This document shows positions 1 to 7,906 of a stretch of DNA of 64,000 nt, piece after piece. The notes under the pieces were generated by a model. The model did not search any database, was not told the DNA's origin, and saw nothing but the letters and a program-made list of their open reading frames with translations. Position 1 is the stretch's first letter. Each line of letters opens with the position of its first letter. The stretch comes from Clavibacter michiganensis (GTDB taxonomy: Bacteria > Actinomycetota > Actinomycetes > Actinomycetales > Microbacteriaceae), in contig NZ_JAFBBJ010000001.1 of NCBI RefSeq assembly GCF_016907085.1, forward strand, positions 2,666,001-2,730,000, read 5' to 3'. Position numbers and translations under genes: made by a program.

Positions 1-918
1 CGCGACGATGCGGCCGAGCACGTCGGCGCCGAGCACGAGCAGGGGTCCGGCCGCCACGGATCCGAGCAGCACACGCCGCTCGCGGCGCCCGACGACCAGG
101 CGCACCGCGTGCGGCACGACGAGCCCCACGAACGAGATCGGGCCGGCGACCGCGGTGGCGGCCCCGCACGCGAGCGTCACGAGGACGAAGCCCGCCAGCC
201 GCACGCGCCCGACCGAGCTGCCGAGCGCGGTGGCCGTGTCGTCGCCGAGCGCGAGCACCGCGAGCGGGCGCACGAGCAGGAGCGCACCGACGACCACGAC
301 GACCGTGAGCGGGAGGAGCCAGACGAGGTCGGCGGGGTCGCGCGAGGCCACGGATCCCACCACCCAGGAGCGGTAGTCGCCGAACGTGCGGGAGTCGGAG
401 AGCGTGACGACGCCCGTGACGGAGGCGAGGCTCGCGGTGAGCGCGGTCCCGGCGAGGAGGAGGCGCGTCGGATCCGCGCGCGGCCCCGCCCGCATCCCGA
501 CGAGCACCACGACCACGGCGGCGAGGGCGGCGCCGGCGAACGCGGGCCCCGCGTAGCCGGCGGCCGAGCCGACGCCGAAGACCGCCACGCTGAGCACCAC
601 GGCGAGCGACGCGCCCGCGTTGACGCCGAGAAGGCCCGGCTCCGCGAGCGGGTTGCGGGTCATGGCCTGCATCACGACGCCCGCGACCGCGAGGAGCACG
701 CCGACCGCCACGGCGAGGAGCGTGCGCGGGGCCCGCAGCTGCCAGACGATGATCGCGTCGCGGCTGCCGTCGTCCGGGTGCTGGATCGCGCGCCACACGG
801 AGTCGAGGGCGATGTCGCGGGATCCGGTCGCGAGGCTCACGGCGACGAGCGCGACGAGCGCGGCGAGGGCCACGACCGCGACGGCGGAGGCGGCGGGCGC
901 GGATCGGGTCGGTGGCAT
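1..918 (-). CDS. Iron-siderophore ABC transporter permease, FecCD family (partial, 3' end outside window)
   Basis: Membrane permease of a siderophore ABC importer; it would carry Fe(III)-siderophore across the cytoplasmic membrane, fed by the binding protein encoded divergently beside it. The gene runs off the left edge after 306 codons, roughly 35 short of the usual 335-350 residues. Visible are an N-terminal hydrophobic helix, the family stretch LRAPRTLLAVAVG, then MTRNPLAEPGLLGVNAG, and the last residues (LGADVLGRIVA) that precede the C-terminal helices in this family. The ATG at 918 follows a TAGCCT hexamer (828-style -10 at 928-933 on the minus strand) inside the iron box, so iron repression is likely. 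The exact siderophore cannot be told. Confidence 0.9.
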   Translation of the reverse strand, partial: MPPTRSAPAASAVAVVALAALVALVAVSLATGSRDIALDSVWRAIQHPDDGSRDAIIVWQLRAPRTLLAVAVGVLLAVAGVVMQAMTRNPLAEPGLLGVNAGASLAVVLSVAVFGVGSAAGYAGPAFAGAALAAVVVVLVGMRAGPRADPTRLLLAGTALTASLASVTGVVTLSDSRTFGDYRSWVVGSVASRDPADLVWLLPLTVVVVVGALLLVRPLAVLALGDDTATALGSSVGRVRLAGFVLVTLACGAATAVAGPISFVGLVVPHAVRLVVGRRERRVLLGSVAAGPLLVLGADVLGRIVA

Positions 919-920
919 GG

Positions 921-939
921 CCGGGTAAGGCTACCCTAA
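921..939. promoter_or_regulatory. Iron box (DtxR/IdeR-type operator)
   Basis: A 19-bp imperfect palindrome (core TAAGGCTACCCTAA) lies in the 30 bp between the divergent permease and binding-protein genes. It matches about 13 of 19 positions of the DtxR/IdeR consensus TTAGGTTAGGCTAACCTAA as I remember it. It overlaps the likely -10 hexamers of both genes (TAGCCT on minus, TAAGCT 937-942 on plus), so an iron-loaded repressor bound here would shut off both. The regulator itself is not in the window. Confidence 0.72.
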
Positions 940-948
940 GCTGCCTCG

Positions 949-2037
949 GTGATCATCGCCTCCCCGCCCCGCCCCGACACCCGACCCGACCGCCGTCCCA
1001 CCCGCCGCCGCGGCCTCGCGGGCCTCGCGGTCGCCGCCGCCGTCCTCGTCGCGCTCACCGCGTGCGCCGCGCCCGCCGCATCGTCCGGATCCGCCTCCGG
1101 TCCCGGCACGGGCACCGCGGCCGACCCCGCCGGCACCGGCTACACCACCCCGCGCACCATGCCCGAGGGCAAGGGCAGCGGCCAGCCCGACGGCGTCTTC
1201 CCGCGCACCGTCGTCCACTTCGCGGGCACGACCACCATCCCGGCGGCGCCCCAGCGCGTCGCCGTCATCTCGACCGGCCAGGCCGACTCCCTGCTCACCC
1301 TCGGGATCGTCCCCGTCGCCTCCACGGCGGCCGACGGCGCGGCCGTCGTCCCCGACTACCTCACCCGCGCGTTCCCGGAGGACGCCGACGCGCTCGCCGC
1401 CGTCGCGCCGCTCGGCGACCGCATCTCGCCCGACATCGAGAGCGTCGCGGCCGCGAAGCCCGACCTGATCCTCATGAACGTCACCGGCAAGGACGCGGCC
1501 TCGCTCTACGCGAGCCTCTCCGCCATCGCGCCCACGGTCGCGACGCAGGGCACGGGCCTCTACTGGAAGCAGGACCTCCTGCTCCTCGCCGACGCCGTCG
1601 GCCGCACCCAGCAGGCCGCCTCCTGGCTCGACTCCTACCAGTCCGACGCTGCCGCGTTCGGCGCGGGCCTCGCCGACCGCCCGGCCGTCTCGTTCCTCCG
1701 CTCCTCGGCCGACCGCATCCGCGTCTTCGGCGTGGCGTCCTTCGCCGGATCCGTGGCCGAGGACGCGGGCCTCCCGCGCCCGGAAGAGCAGGACTTCACG
1801 GACCAGACCTCGCGCGACATCAGCGAGGAGCAGATCGACCTGGCCGAGGGCGACCACGTGTTCGCGGGCGTGCAGGGTGGCGACGAGACGGCGCTCACCG
1901 GCCTGCCGCTCTGGCCGACGCTGCAGGCGGTGGAGGACGACGCGGTCACCTTCGTGGACGACGACGTGTTCTACCTCAACACCGGTCCGACGGCGGCGCG
2001 CGCGGTGCTCGAGGCGATGCGGTCGGCGCTCGGCTGA
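949..2037 (+). CDS. Iron-siderophore ABC transporter substrate-binding lipoprotein
   Basis: Extracellular lipid-anchored binding protein for a ferric siderophore, partner of the divergent FecCD permease. 362 residues: arginine-rich N-terminus, hydrophobic helix (about 23-36), lipobox LTAC with Cys39, then a two-lobed periplasmic-binding-protein fold of the FepB/FhuD type (start of lobe one around PQRVAVISTGQADSLLTLGI, then AAKPDLILMN). The GTG start is chosen because TAAGCT (937-942) ends exactly 6 nt before it, the leaderless spacing seen throughout the window. The overlapping iron box predicts induction under iron starvation. Ligand unknown. Confidence 0.9.
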   Translation: MIIASPPRPDTRPDRRPTRRRGLAGLAVAAAVLVALTACAAPAASSGSASGPGTGTAADPAGTGYTTPRTMPEGKGSGQPDGVFPRTVVHFAGTTTIPAAPQRVAVISTGQADSLLTLGIVPVASTAADGAAVVPDYLTRAFPEDADALAAVAPLGDRISPDIESVAAAKPDLILMNVTGKDAASLYASLSAIAPTVATQGTGLYWKQDLLLLADAVGRTQQAASWLDSYQSDAAAFGAGLADRPAVSFLRSSADRIRVFGVASFAGSVAEDAGLPRPEEQDFTDQTSRDISEEQIDLAEGDHVFAGVQGGDETALTGLPLWPTLQAVEDDAVTFVDDDVFYLNTGPTAARAVLEAMRSALG

Positions 2038-2046
2038 TCCGCGCGG

Positions 2047-2565
2047 CTACGCCTCGGGGATCCGCAGCTTGAACCCGACATGCGAGCGCGCGTACCCGAG
2101 ACGCTCGTAGAAGCGGTGGGCGTCGACGCGCGAGGCGTCGGAGGTGAGCTGCACGAGCGGCGTCCCGAGGGCGGGCGCGGCGGCGTCGGCGACCCAGCGC
2201 ATGATGGCGCCGCCGATGCCGGCCGAGCGCAGGTCGCTCCGCACGCGCACGGCCTCCACCTGGAGGCGGGAGCTGCCGCGCCGGGCCATGCCGGGGATCA
2301 CCGTGAGCTGCAGCGTGCCCACGACCGCGCCGTCCGCGTCGGCCGCCACGAGGAGGTCGTTCGCGGGGTCCGCGAGGATGCGCGCGAGCGCGCCGCGGTA
2401 GAGGTCGGCGTCGCCCGGATCCGCCCGGTCGCCGCGCGCGGCGCTCACGGGGTCGTCGGCGAGCAGGCCCATGAGCGGGGCGAGGTCGTCGGCGGTCGCG
2501 CGGCGGAGGACCACCCCGCCGACGCGGGCGGGGAGCGGGACGGGGAGGGCGAGATCGGCGAGCAC
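2047..2565 (-). CDS. GNAT family N-acetyltransferase
   Basis: Predicted acetyl-CoA-dependent N-acetyltransferase of 172 residues, a normal length for a single GNAT domain. The acetyl-CoA pyrophosphate loop is seen as RSAGIGGAIMR (about residues 112-122), preceded by the beta-4 segment LQVEAVRV, and followed by the C-terminal HRFYERLGYARSHVGFKL typical of the fold. It starts at a GTG (2565), convergent with the siderophore-binding gene and divergent from the methyltransferase at 2619. Substrate cannot be predicted; no operon partner. Confidence 0.85.
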   Translation of the reverse strand: MLADLALPVPLPARVGGVVLRRATADDLAPLMGLLADDPVSAARGDRADPGDADLYRGALARILADPANDLLVAADADGAVVGTLQLTVIPGMARRGSSRLQVEAVRVRSDLRSAGIGGAIMRWVADAAAPALGTPLVQLTSDASRVDAHRFYERLGYARSHVGFKLRIPEA

Positions 2566-2618
2566 ACCCCCATCCTCCCCGCCATCTCCGCGTGGCTGTG
2601 CCGACCTAGGCTCGCGAC

Positions 2619-3428
2619 ATGGACAGGAACCGGATCAGCGACCTCGCCCACGCCGACCACCCCATCGCCTCGCCCCTCGGCGACGACAGCGTCGACCGCC
2701 TCCTCGCGCGGGCTGTCGCAGGCCACGGCGCGGTCCTCGACCTCGGGTGCGGCGACGGCAGCTGGCTGCTGCGCGCCCTGCGGCGTGAGCCGTCGCTGAT
2801 CGCGGTCGGGGTCGACCACTCCGACGCGGGCTTCGACCGCGTGCGCGAGCAGGCGGAGCGCGAGGGCCTCGCCGATCGACTCGAGCTCATCTGCGCCGAC
2901 GCCCGTGCGTGGACGTCCGTCGAGCGGTTCGACGTCGTGCTCAGCGTGGGCGCGACGCACGCCTTCGGCGGGTTCGAGCAGACCCTGGCCGCGATCGACG
3001 GGCACCTGCGTCCGGGCGGTCGCGCGCTCGTCGGCGAGTGCTTCTGGGAGCGGGAGCCGACCCCGCGGGTGCTGGATCTCCTCGGCACCGAGCCGGACGA
3101 GTACGGCGACCTCGCGGCCACCGTCGAGGTCGCCGCCGCGAACGGGTGGGTGCCGCTGCAGGGGCACGTCAGCACCCTGGAGGAGTGGGATGACTACGAG
3201 TGGTCGTGGACCGGGGCGCTCGCCACGTGGGCGTCGGAGCACCCTGACGACCCCGACCGGGATCAGGTGATGGCCGCGTCGGTCGAGCACCCGGGCATGG
3301 CTGGGCGGATACCGCGGAACGCTCGGCTTCCTCACCCTCGTGCTGGGTCGCTCGGCGGCCAGCTGAGGCGGCGGGCGGGACAGGAGGGCGGGACCGTCGT
3401 GCCCCGTCCGCCCGCCCGCGGGGGCTAG
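2619..3428 (+). CDS. Class I SAM-dependent methyltransferase with a 3' frameshift
   Basis: Predicted SAM-dependent methyltransferase. Motif I is VLDLGCGDGSW (about 39-49), the acidic SAM-binding residue is in AVGVDHSD, and FDVVLSVGATHAFGG plus LRPGGRALVGE follow as in small-molecule methyltransferases. As sequenced the frame reads to 3428, but its last 45 residues are basic filler. Removing one G from GGG at 3293-3295 restores HPAWLGGYRGTLGFLTLVL and a stop at 3364-3366 (248 residues), the ending such proteins normally have. So this is a +1 frameshift or a base-call error. TAGGCT (2607-2612) ends 6 nt before the ATG, suggesting a leaderless mRNA. Substrate unknown. Confidence 0.8.
   Translation: MDRNRISDLAHADHPIASPLGDDSVDRLLARAVAGHGAVLDLGCGDGSWLLRALRREPSLIAVGVDHSDAGFDRVREQAEREGLADRLELICADARAWTSVERFDVVLSVGATHAFGGFEQTLAAIDGHLRPGGRALVGECFWEREPTPRVLDLLGTEPDEYGDLAATVEVAAANGWVPLQGHVSTLEEWDDYEWSWTGALATWASEHPDDPDRDQVMAASVEHPGMAGRIPRNARLPHPRAGSLGGQLRRRAGQEGGTVVPRPPARGG
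3386..3413. terminator. GC-rich hairpin between convergent genes
   Basis: GGGCGGGAC (3386-3394) pairs with GTCCGCCC (3406-3413) with one bulged base. It lies after the restored stop of the methyltransferase (3366) and before the stop of the convergent hydrolase (3425), so it may terminate both. There is no T-tract, as usual in high-GC actinobacteria. Confidence 0.4.
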
Positions 3429-4216
3429 CCGGCCGAGCTCGACGCCCGCGCCACGTGCGCGAGCAGTCGCTCGACCAGCATCCGGCGCAGCTCCACCGAC
3501 GACCAGCCGTGATCCGCGCCCTCCACGGCCGTGAAGGTCGCCCCCGGCATGAGCTCGCCGTAGCGCGCGCCGTAGGAGACCGGCACGATCGCGTCCGCGG
3601 TGCCGTGCAGCACGTCCACCGGGCCCGGGTATCCCGCGACCGGCCCGTAGACGTCGACGCCCGCGAGCACCTCGTCCGGGAAGCCCAGCCCGAGGCCCAT
3701 GCCGGCGACGTCGACGATCCCGCGCTCGCGGGACGCGGCGAGCGGCACGCTCATCACGCGGCCGTGCTCCGTGATGTCGTCCACGACCACGCCGGCCGGC
3801 GACCACAGCGTGAGGCTCGCGACGAGCTCGGGCGCCCGGGCGGCGGCCAGCGCCGACTCGACGCCGCCGAGGCTGTGCGCGACCACGTGCACGGGTCCGC
3901 CCGCGTCCCGGGCGAGGGCGCGGATCATCGCGGACACCTGGTCGACCTCGTCGAGCAGGCGCACGTCGGCGAAGTCGCCGTCGCTCACGCCGTGGCCGAG
4001 CCGGTCGTAGGCGCGCGCCGCCGTGCCGGACGCGGCCAGCGCCCGGGCGACCGGCACCCACAGCCCGTGGCCGCCGGTGCCGGAGTCGCCGAAGCCGTGC
4101 ACGAGGAGCGCCGCGGGAGCCCCGGGCCGCACGGTGCCGTGCTCCCAGCCGCGGAGGGCGAGCCCGCCGTGGTCGAGCTCGAGCGGCGCGACGCGCGGCG
4201 CCGGGGCCGCGGCCAT
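3425..4216 (-). CDS. Alpha/beta hydrolase, possible cinnamoyl/feruloyl esterase
   Basis: 263-residue cytoplasmic alpha/beta hydrolase without signal peptide. The oxyanion turn is LLVHGFGDSG, the nucleophile elbow VVAHSLGG, the acid most likely the Asp in ADAIVPVSYG and the catalytic His in GADHGW. The pattern (YDRLGHGVSDG after the first motif) resembles bacterial cinnamoyl esterases and monoacylglycerol lipases. Its ATG shares one base with the stop of padC upstream, so the two are translationally coupled. I infer that it frees hydroxycinnamic acids from esters for PadC to decarboxylate; a different ester substrate is possible. Confidence 0.85.
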   Translation of the reverse strand: MAAAPAPRVAPLELDHGGLALRGWEHGTVRPGAPAALLVHGFGDSGTGGHGLWVPVARALAASGTAARAYDRLGHGVSDGDFADVRLLDEVDQVSAMIRALARDAGGPVHVVAHSLGGVESALAAARAPELVASLTLWSPAGVVVDDITEHGRVMSVPLAASRERGIVDVAGMGLGLGFPDEVLAGVDVYGPVAGYPGPVDVLHGTADAIVPVSYGARYGELMPGATFTAVEGADHGWSSVELRRMLVERLLAHVARASSSAG

Positions 4217-4746
4217 CAGCCGCGCCGGTCGGCGAACCCGGCCGGGAGGTCGCCGGGGGCGGTGTCGACGACGGTCTCGTCGTCGGCGCCCACGAACTCG
4301 TCGAGGGTGATGTGCGCGAACTCCGGCACGACGTAGATGGGGTACGTGGGGCCGGCGTCGCGGTGCGCGCGCATCTCGTCGAGGTGGTCGTTCTGGAAGA
4401 GCACGGTCTTGGATCCGTCCTCCTCCACCCAGCGCGGGAAGAAGATCGTGCCGTGCAGCACGCGCGCGGCCGGGATGATGTTGACGACGACGCTCGTGCC
4501 CGTGGGCTCGTTCCACGAGACCTTGAAGACGCCGTCGGCGAGGGCGACGAGGTCGACCGTCTGGTCCTTGACCCAGCGGCCGCCGACCATGCCCGAGTGG
4601 ATGCGGTAGTCGATGGTCGTGGCGTTCTTGACGTACATCTCGTACTGCCAGCCGTTGGCGTACGTGTAGATGAGACGGTGTCCGACGAGGGGGCTGAGGT
4701 CCTGAGCGGGCACGGGGTGCTCGACGCTCGTGGTGATCGTTGTCAT
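4216..4746 (-). CDS. padC: Phenolic acid decarboxylase
   Basis: Cofactor-free decarboxylase turning ferulic, p-coumaric and caffeic acid into vinyl phenols, a detoxification of plant phenolics. The 176 residues match the family end to end: [78 protein letters not shown]. The Tyr pair in YTY and the Arg in DYRIHSG are the expected active-site residues. Start ATG 4746 lies 6 nt after CAGGCT (4753-4758, minus), with TTGTCA 17 bp further up, so the message is probably leaderless. First gene of an operon with the hydrolase; divergent from a MarR regulator with a shared operator. Confidence 0.96.
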   Translation of the reverse strand: MTTITTSVEHPVPAQDLSPLVGHRLIYTYANGWQYEMYVKNATTIDYRIHSGMVGGRWVKDQTVDLVALADGVFKVSWNEPTGTSVVVNIIPAARVLHGTIFFPRWVEEDGSKTVLFQNDHLDEMRAHRDAGPTYPIYVVPEFAHITLDEFVGADDETVVDTAPGDLPAGFADRRG

Positions 4747-4767
4747 GCAGGCAGCCTGACACCGGAA

Positions 4768-4786
4768 TGCGTTTGTGACAAGCGCA
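4768..4786. promoter_or_regulatory. 19-bp palindromic operator between padC and its MarR regulator
   Basis: TGCGTTTGTGACAAGCGCA reads as TGCG-n-TTGT-n-ACAA-n-CGCA: one mismatched pair around an unpaired centre. It covers the -35 of padC (TTGTCA, minus, 4776-4781) and that of the regulator gene (TTGTGA, 4773-4778), so a dimer bound here would block both. Best assigned to the adjacent MarR-family protein. Confidence 0.75.
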
Positions 4787-4808
4787 AGTAGCTGGGTATC
4801 CTCGGTGC

Positions 4809-5369
4809 ATGCCCTCCGACCCGACCGACGCCGAGCTGCGGGTCGTCGCCCGGCGGCTCGGCGCGGAGGTGGGGCCCTTCCGGCGGCGCCTCATGAACGC
4901 GTCGCGGAGCGCGGCCGACCTGCCGGACCTGCCCGACGCGCAGGTCGAGGTGCTCCGCCGCCTCGAGGCGATCGGATGGGCGACGCCCACCCTCCTCGGC
5001 CGCGCGCTCGGGCTCGCGCGCTCGACGGTCAGCAACCTCATCCTCGCCATGGAGCGCGACGGCCTCGTCGACCGGCGCCTCGCGAAGGGCGACGGCCGCA
5101 GCACCGAGGTGGGCCTCACGGATCACGCGCGGGATCTGCTGCGCACCTTCGACCGCTCGGCCGAGGGCGTGCTCGTGGGCGCGCTCCGCAGCCTCACGGC
5201 CACCGAGCGGCACGACATCGCCCGCGCGCTGCCGGCGCTCGAGGCCCTGCACGCGGCCATCGGCGGTGAGCCGGCGCCGGCGCCGGCGCCCGGGCCACTT
5301 GATGCCGCGGCAGACGCGACGACGCGCCGCCGGTCGGGGAGCGCATCCCCGTCCGACGGCGCGTCGTGA
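4809..5369 (+). CDS. MarR-family transcriptional regulator, probable padC repressor
   Basis: 186-residue winged-helix regulator. The helix-turn-helix is around [22 protein letters not shown] cut into recognition helix ARSTVSNLI (about 62-78), followed by the wing [18 protein letters not shown]. It is divergent from padC with a shared palindromic operator, so it probably represses padC and itself until a phenolic acid binds; the ligand is inference. TATCCT (4797-4802) ends 6 nt before the ATG, marking a leaderless start. The last 35 residues are Ala/Pro-rich and unrelated to the fold; their codons double as a long hairpin that ends in the stop codon. Confidence 0.85.
   Translation: MPSDPTDAELRVVARRLGAEVGPFRRRLMNASRSAADLPDLPDAQVEVLRRLEAIGWATPTLLGRALGLARSTVSNLILAMERDGLVDRRLAKGDGRSTEVGLTDHARDLLRTFDRSAEGVLVGALRSLTATERHDIARALPALEALHAAIGGEPAPAPAPGPLDAAADATTRRRSGSASPSDGAS
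5319..5367. terminator. Long hairpin inside the 3' end of the MarR coding sequence
   Basis: ACGACGCGCCG (5319-5329) pairs perfectly with CGGCGCGTCGT (5357-5367), and inside it CGGGGA pairs with TCCCCG around a short loop. The right arm ends on the first base of the stop codon (5367-5369). It sits between convergent genes, so it is a likely bidirectional terminator overlapping coding sequence. Confidence 0.55.
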
Positions 5370-5393
5370 TCCTCTGAGCCGTCCCGCCCGGCG

Positions 5394-5984
5394 TCAGGCC
5401 GCGTGCACGGGGGCGCGCGGAGCCGGGGCGGCCGCGGCGGCGTCCGCCTCGCGATCCGCCGGGCCGGTCGCGGCGTCCGGAAGCGCTCCCGCGTTGAGCC
5501 GCGCGAGGTAGCCGGCGAACGCGTCGAGGTCCGCGCGCGTCCACCCGCCGAGGCCGCGGATCAGGCGGCTGCCGCCCTCGGCGTCGTCCGCCTCGATCCC
5601 CGCGCGGCCCGCCGGGGTGAGCGCGAGCACGCGCACGCGGCCGTCCTGCGCGTCGGCGCCGACCTCCACGAGCCCCAGGTCCTGGAGCTGGCGGAGCTGG
5701 CGGCTGACCACGCTGCGGTCGACGCCGAGCTGATCGGCGACGGCGCTCGCGTGGGCCGCGCCGCAGCGGCGGATCACGCGGAGCATCTTGTAGCCGATGG
5801 GCGGCAGCTCCGGGTGGATCCTGGCCGCGGCCTCCCGGGTCGTCGCCCGGATGCGCGCGGCGAGGGCGGTCATCTGCTCCTCCACCTCGGCGATGCCCGC
5901 GGCGATGCCGTCGGCTGTCCCGTCGGCGACGCCGGCGGAGTCACCCGCGGCGTCGCCCACGGGGGAGCGGTCCTCGTCGGTCAT
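5394..5984 (-). CDS. MarR-family transcriptional regulator of the DHA2 exporter operon
   Basis: 196-residue winged-helix regulator. An Ala/Gly-rich N-terminal 30 residues precede the dimerisation helix (EVEEQMTALAARIRATTREA), then IGYKMLRVIRRCG and the helix-turn-helix SAVADQLGVDRSVVSRQLRQL, with the wing ending in GRVRVLALTPAGRAG. Its ATG overlaps the exporter stop by 4 bases (ATGA), so both come from one promoter at 7766-7794. I infer autorepression through the GTTG...CAAC palindromes around that promoter, relieved by an exporter substrate. The last 25 residues are low-complexity Ala/Pro. Confidence 0.87.
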   Translation of the reverse strand: MTDEDRSPVGDAAGDSAGVADGTADGIAAGIAEVEEQMTALAARIRATTREAAARIHPELPPIGYKMLRVIRRCGAAHASAVADQLGVDRSVVSRQLRQLQDLGLVEVGADAQDGRVRVLALTPAGRAGIEADDAEGGSRLIRGLGGWTRADLDAFAGYLARLNAGALPDAATGPADREADAAAAAPAPRAPVHAA

Positions 5985-7738
5985 CGGCGGGCGTCGACCC
6001 CGGCGTCCTCGGCGTCGGGCAGTCGGATCGACCCGGTCGGGTTCGCCTCGCCGGCCGGGGTGAGGGCGACGGCGCCGGCGGATGCGCCGATGAGCGCGTC
6101 CTCGCCGTCGGTGCGGTGCACGTCGCGGGCGTCGGAGGTGGCGGCCTTGTCGCTCTTCAGCTGCACGGCGTTCTTGCTGCCGAGCTGCGCGTTGGGCAGG
6201 AAGATCACCGCGACGAGCGACACGATCGCGAGCGGCACGCTGTAGAGGAACACGTCGCCGATGCCCACTCCGTAGGCGCTCTCGACCACGGTGCGGACCG
6301 CGGGGCTGAGCTGCGAGACCTGCGGGATGACGCCGGAGCCGAGCGCCTGCGCCGCGGCGGCCTGGTCGGCCGGGGCGAGCTTCGTGATCCCGGCGGTGAT
6401 CTCCGACGCGATGATCGTGCCGAGGATGGAGCCGAGCACCGAGACGCCGACGGTGCCGCCGAGGCTGCGGAAGAACGTGACGGCGCTGGTGGCGACGCCG
6501 AGGTTCTTGACCTCGATGGCGTTCTGCACGACGAGGACGAGGTTCTGCATGAGCATCCCGAGGCCCGCGCCGAGCACGAACATGTAGATGCCCACGAGCA
6601 CGAAGTCGGTGTCGTAGCGGAGCGTGGACAGCAGCGAGGTGCCGGCGACGATGAGCACGGCGCCCGTGATCATGATCGCCTTCCACTTGCCGCGGCGGCT
6701 GATCAGGTTGCCGAACACGGTCGACGAGATGAGCAGGCCGGCCATGAGCGGGATGGTGAGCAGGCCCGACTGGGTGGGCGTGGCGCCGCGCGACAGCTGC
6801 ATGTACTGCGCGAGGAAGACCGACGTGCCGAACAGCGAGATGCCGACCGCGAGGCTCGCGAGCACCGAGAGCGTGAAGGTGCGGTTGCGGAACATGGTGA
6901 GCGGGATGATCGGCTCGGCGACCTTGAGCTCGGTGATCACCGCGGCGATCAGCAGCACGACCGCGCCGCCCGCCATCAGGTACGAGGTGCCCGAGGCCCA
7001 CTCGAACTGCTTGCCGGCCTGCGAGACCCAGATGAGCAGGAGCGAGACGCCGCTCGCGATGAAGACCGCGCCGAGGTAGTCGACGTGCACCTTGCGCTTC
7101 GGGTGCGCGGGCAGGTGGAGCGTGACCTGCAGCAGGATGATCGCGATGATGGCGATCGGCAGCGCGATGAAGAAGTTCCAGCGCCAGCCGAACGCGTCCG
7201 TCACGACGCCGCCGAGGAGCGGGCCGCCGACCGTGCCGACGGCCATGACGGCGCCGAAGAGGCCGGCGTAGCGGCCGCGGTCACGCGGGCTGATGATGTC
7301 GGCCATGATGATCTGGCTCAGCGCCGCGAGGCCGCCGGCGCCGAGGCCCTGGAGCACGCGGAAGACGATGAGCGTCTCGGTGTTCTGCGAGAAGCCGGCG
7401 AGCGCGGATCCCAGCACGAAGGTGCCGAGCGCGAGCTGGATGAGCAGCTTGCGGTTGAAGAGGTCGGCGAACTTGCCCCAGAGCGGCGTGCTCACGGTGG
7501 TGGCGAGCAGGGTCGCGGTGACGACCCAGGTGTAGCCGGACTGGTCGCCCTTGAGGTCGCTGATGATGATCGGCAGCGACGTGGAGACGACGGTGCCGGC
7601 GAGGATCGAGACGAACATGCCGAGCAGGAGGCCCGACAGGGACTCGAGGACCTGGCGCTTCGACATGGATCCGTCGGCCGAGACGGTGCGGCGGGGGGCC
7701 TTCGCGGGTGCCGCGGTGGCCGGGTGGTGCTGGGACAT
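5981..7738 (-). CDS. MFS drug exporter, DHA2 (14-helix) family
   Basis: Proton-driven multidrug exporter of the EmrB/QacA type in the cytoplasmic membrane, 585 residues with about 14 hydrophobic helices. Motif A-like segment LWGKFADLFNRK follows helix 2, the helix-5 antiporter motif C is seen as [15 protein letters not shown], and VLQGLGAGGLAALS is typical of DHA2. A 75-residue polar C-terminal tail follows the last helix. Start ATG 7738 has GGAGG five bases upstream. It is the first gene of an operon with the overlapping MarR gene. A second DHA2 exporter lies at 16007. Substrate unknown. Confidence 0.93.
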   Translation of the reverse strand: MSQHHPATAAPAKAPRRTVSADGSMSKRQVLESLSGLLLGMFVSILAGTVVSTSLPIIISDLKGDQSGYTWVVTATLLATTVSTPLWGKFADLFNRKLLIQLALGTFVLGSALAGFSQNTETLIVFRVLQGLGAGGLAALSQIIMADIISPRDRGRYAGLFGAVMAVGTVGGPLLGGVVTDAFGWRWNFFIALPIAIIAIILLQVTLHLPAHPKRKVHVDYLGAVFIASGVSLLLIWVSQAGKQFEWASGTSYLMAGGAVVLLIAAVITELKVAEPIIPLTMFRNRTFTLSVLASLAVGISLFGTSVFLAQYMQLSRGATPTQSGLLTIPLMAGLLISSTVFGNLISRRGKWKAIMITGAVLIVAGTSLLSTLRYDTDFVLVGIYMFVLGAGLGMLMQNLVLVVQNAIEVKNLGVATSAVTFFRSLGGTVGVSVLGSILGTIIASEITAGITKLAPADQAAAAQALGSGVIPQVSQLSPAVRTVVESAYGVGIGDVFLYSVPLAIVSLVAVIFLPNAQLGSKNAVQLKSDKAATSDARDVHRTDGEDALIGASAGAVALTPAGEANPTGSIRLPDAEDAGVDARR

Positions 7739-7751
7739 GATCCTCCGGGTA

Positions 7752-7767
7752 GTTGACTGCAGGCAAC
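7752..7767. promoter_or_regulatory. Palindromic operator downstream of the exporter -10
   Basis: GTTGACTGCAGGCAAC is a 16-bp palindrome (GTTG-n-CTGCAG-n-CAAC) with one mismatched pair. It lies between the -10 (7766-7771) and the start codon (7738) of the exporter gene, where bound repressor would block initiation. Confidence 0.6.
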
Positions 7768-7794
7768 CATATGCCGATGGTGGATTGTTGTCAA
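7766..7794 (-). promoter_or_regulatory. Sigma-70-type promoter of the exporter-MarR operon
   Basis: On the minus strand TTGACA (7794-7789) is a perfect -35, followed after 17 bp by TATGGT (7771-7766) as -10. It drives the DHA2 exporter and the overlapping MarR gene and is flanked by two GTTG...CAAC repeats. Confidence 0.75.
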
Positions 7795-7795
7795 C
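7787..7795. promoter_or_regulatory. Half-length operator overlapping the exporter -35
   Basis: GTTGTCAAC is a perfect GTTG-n-CAAC palindrome lying across the -35 hexamer. It shares its arms with the 16-bp operator at 7752-7767, so the same MarR protein probably binds both. Confidence 0.5.
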
Positions 7796-7906
7796 CATCT
7801 CCGCCGGCCGTGGATGCGCTGCCCGGGCCGGAGGCGGCGCGCGGTCGGGAGTAGACCGGGAGGGAGAGCCGGTCGACCGACCGGCCTCGATGCGAGGAGG
7901 AATCCC

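Noticed and set aside
109..939. Plus-strand open frame across the left edge
   Set aside because: Antisense to the FecCD permease, which shows family motifs and hydrophobic helices on the minus strand.
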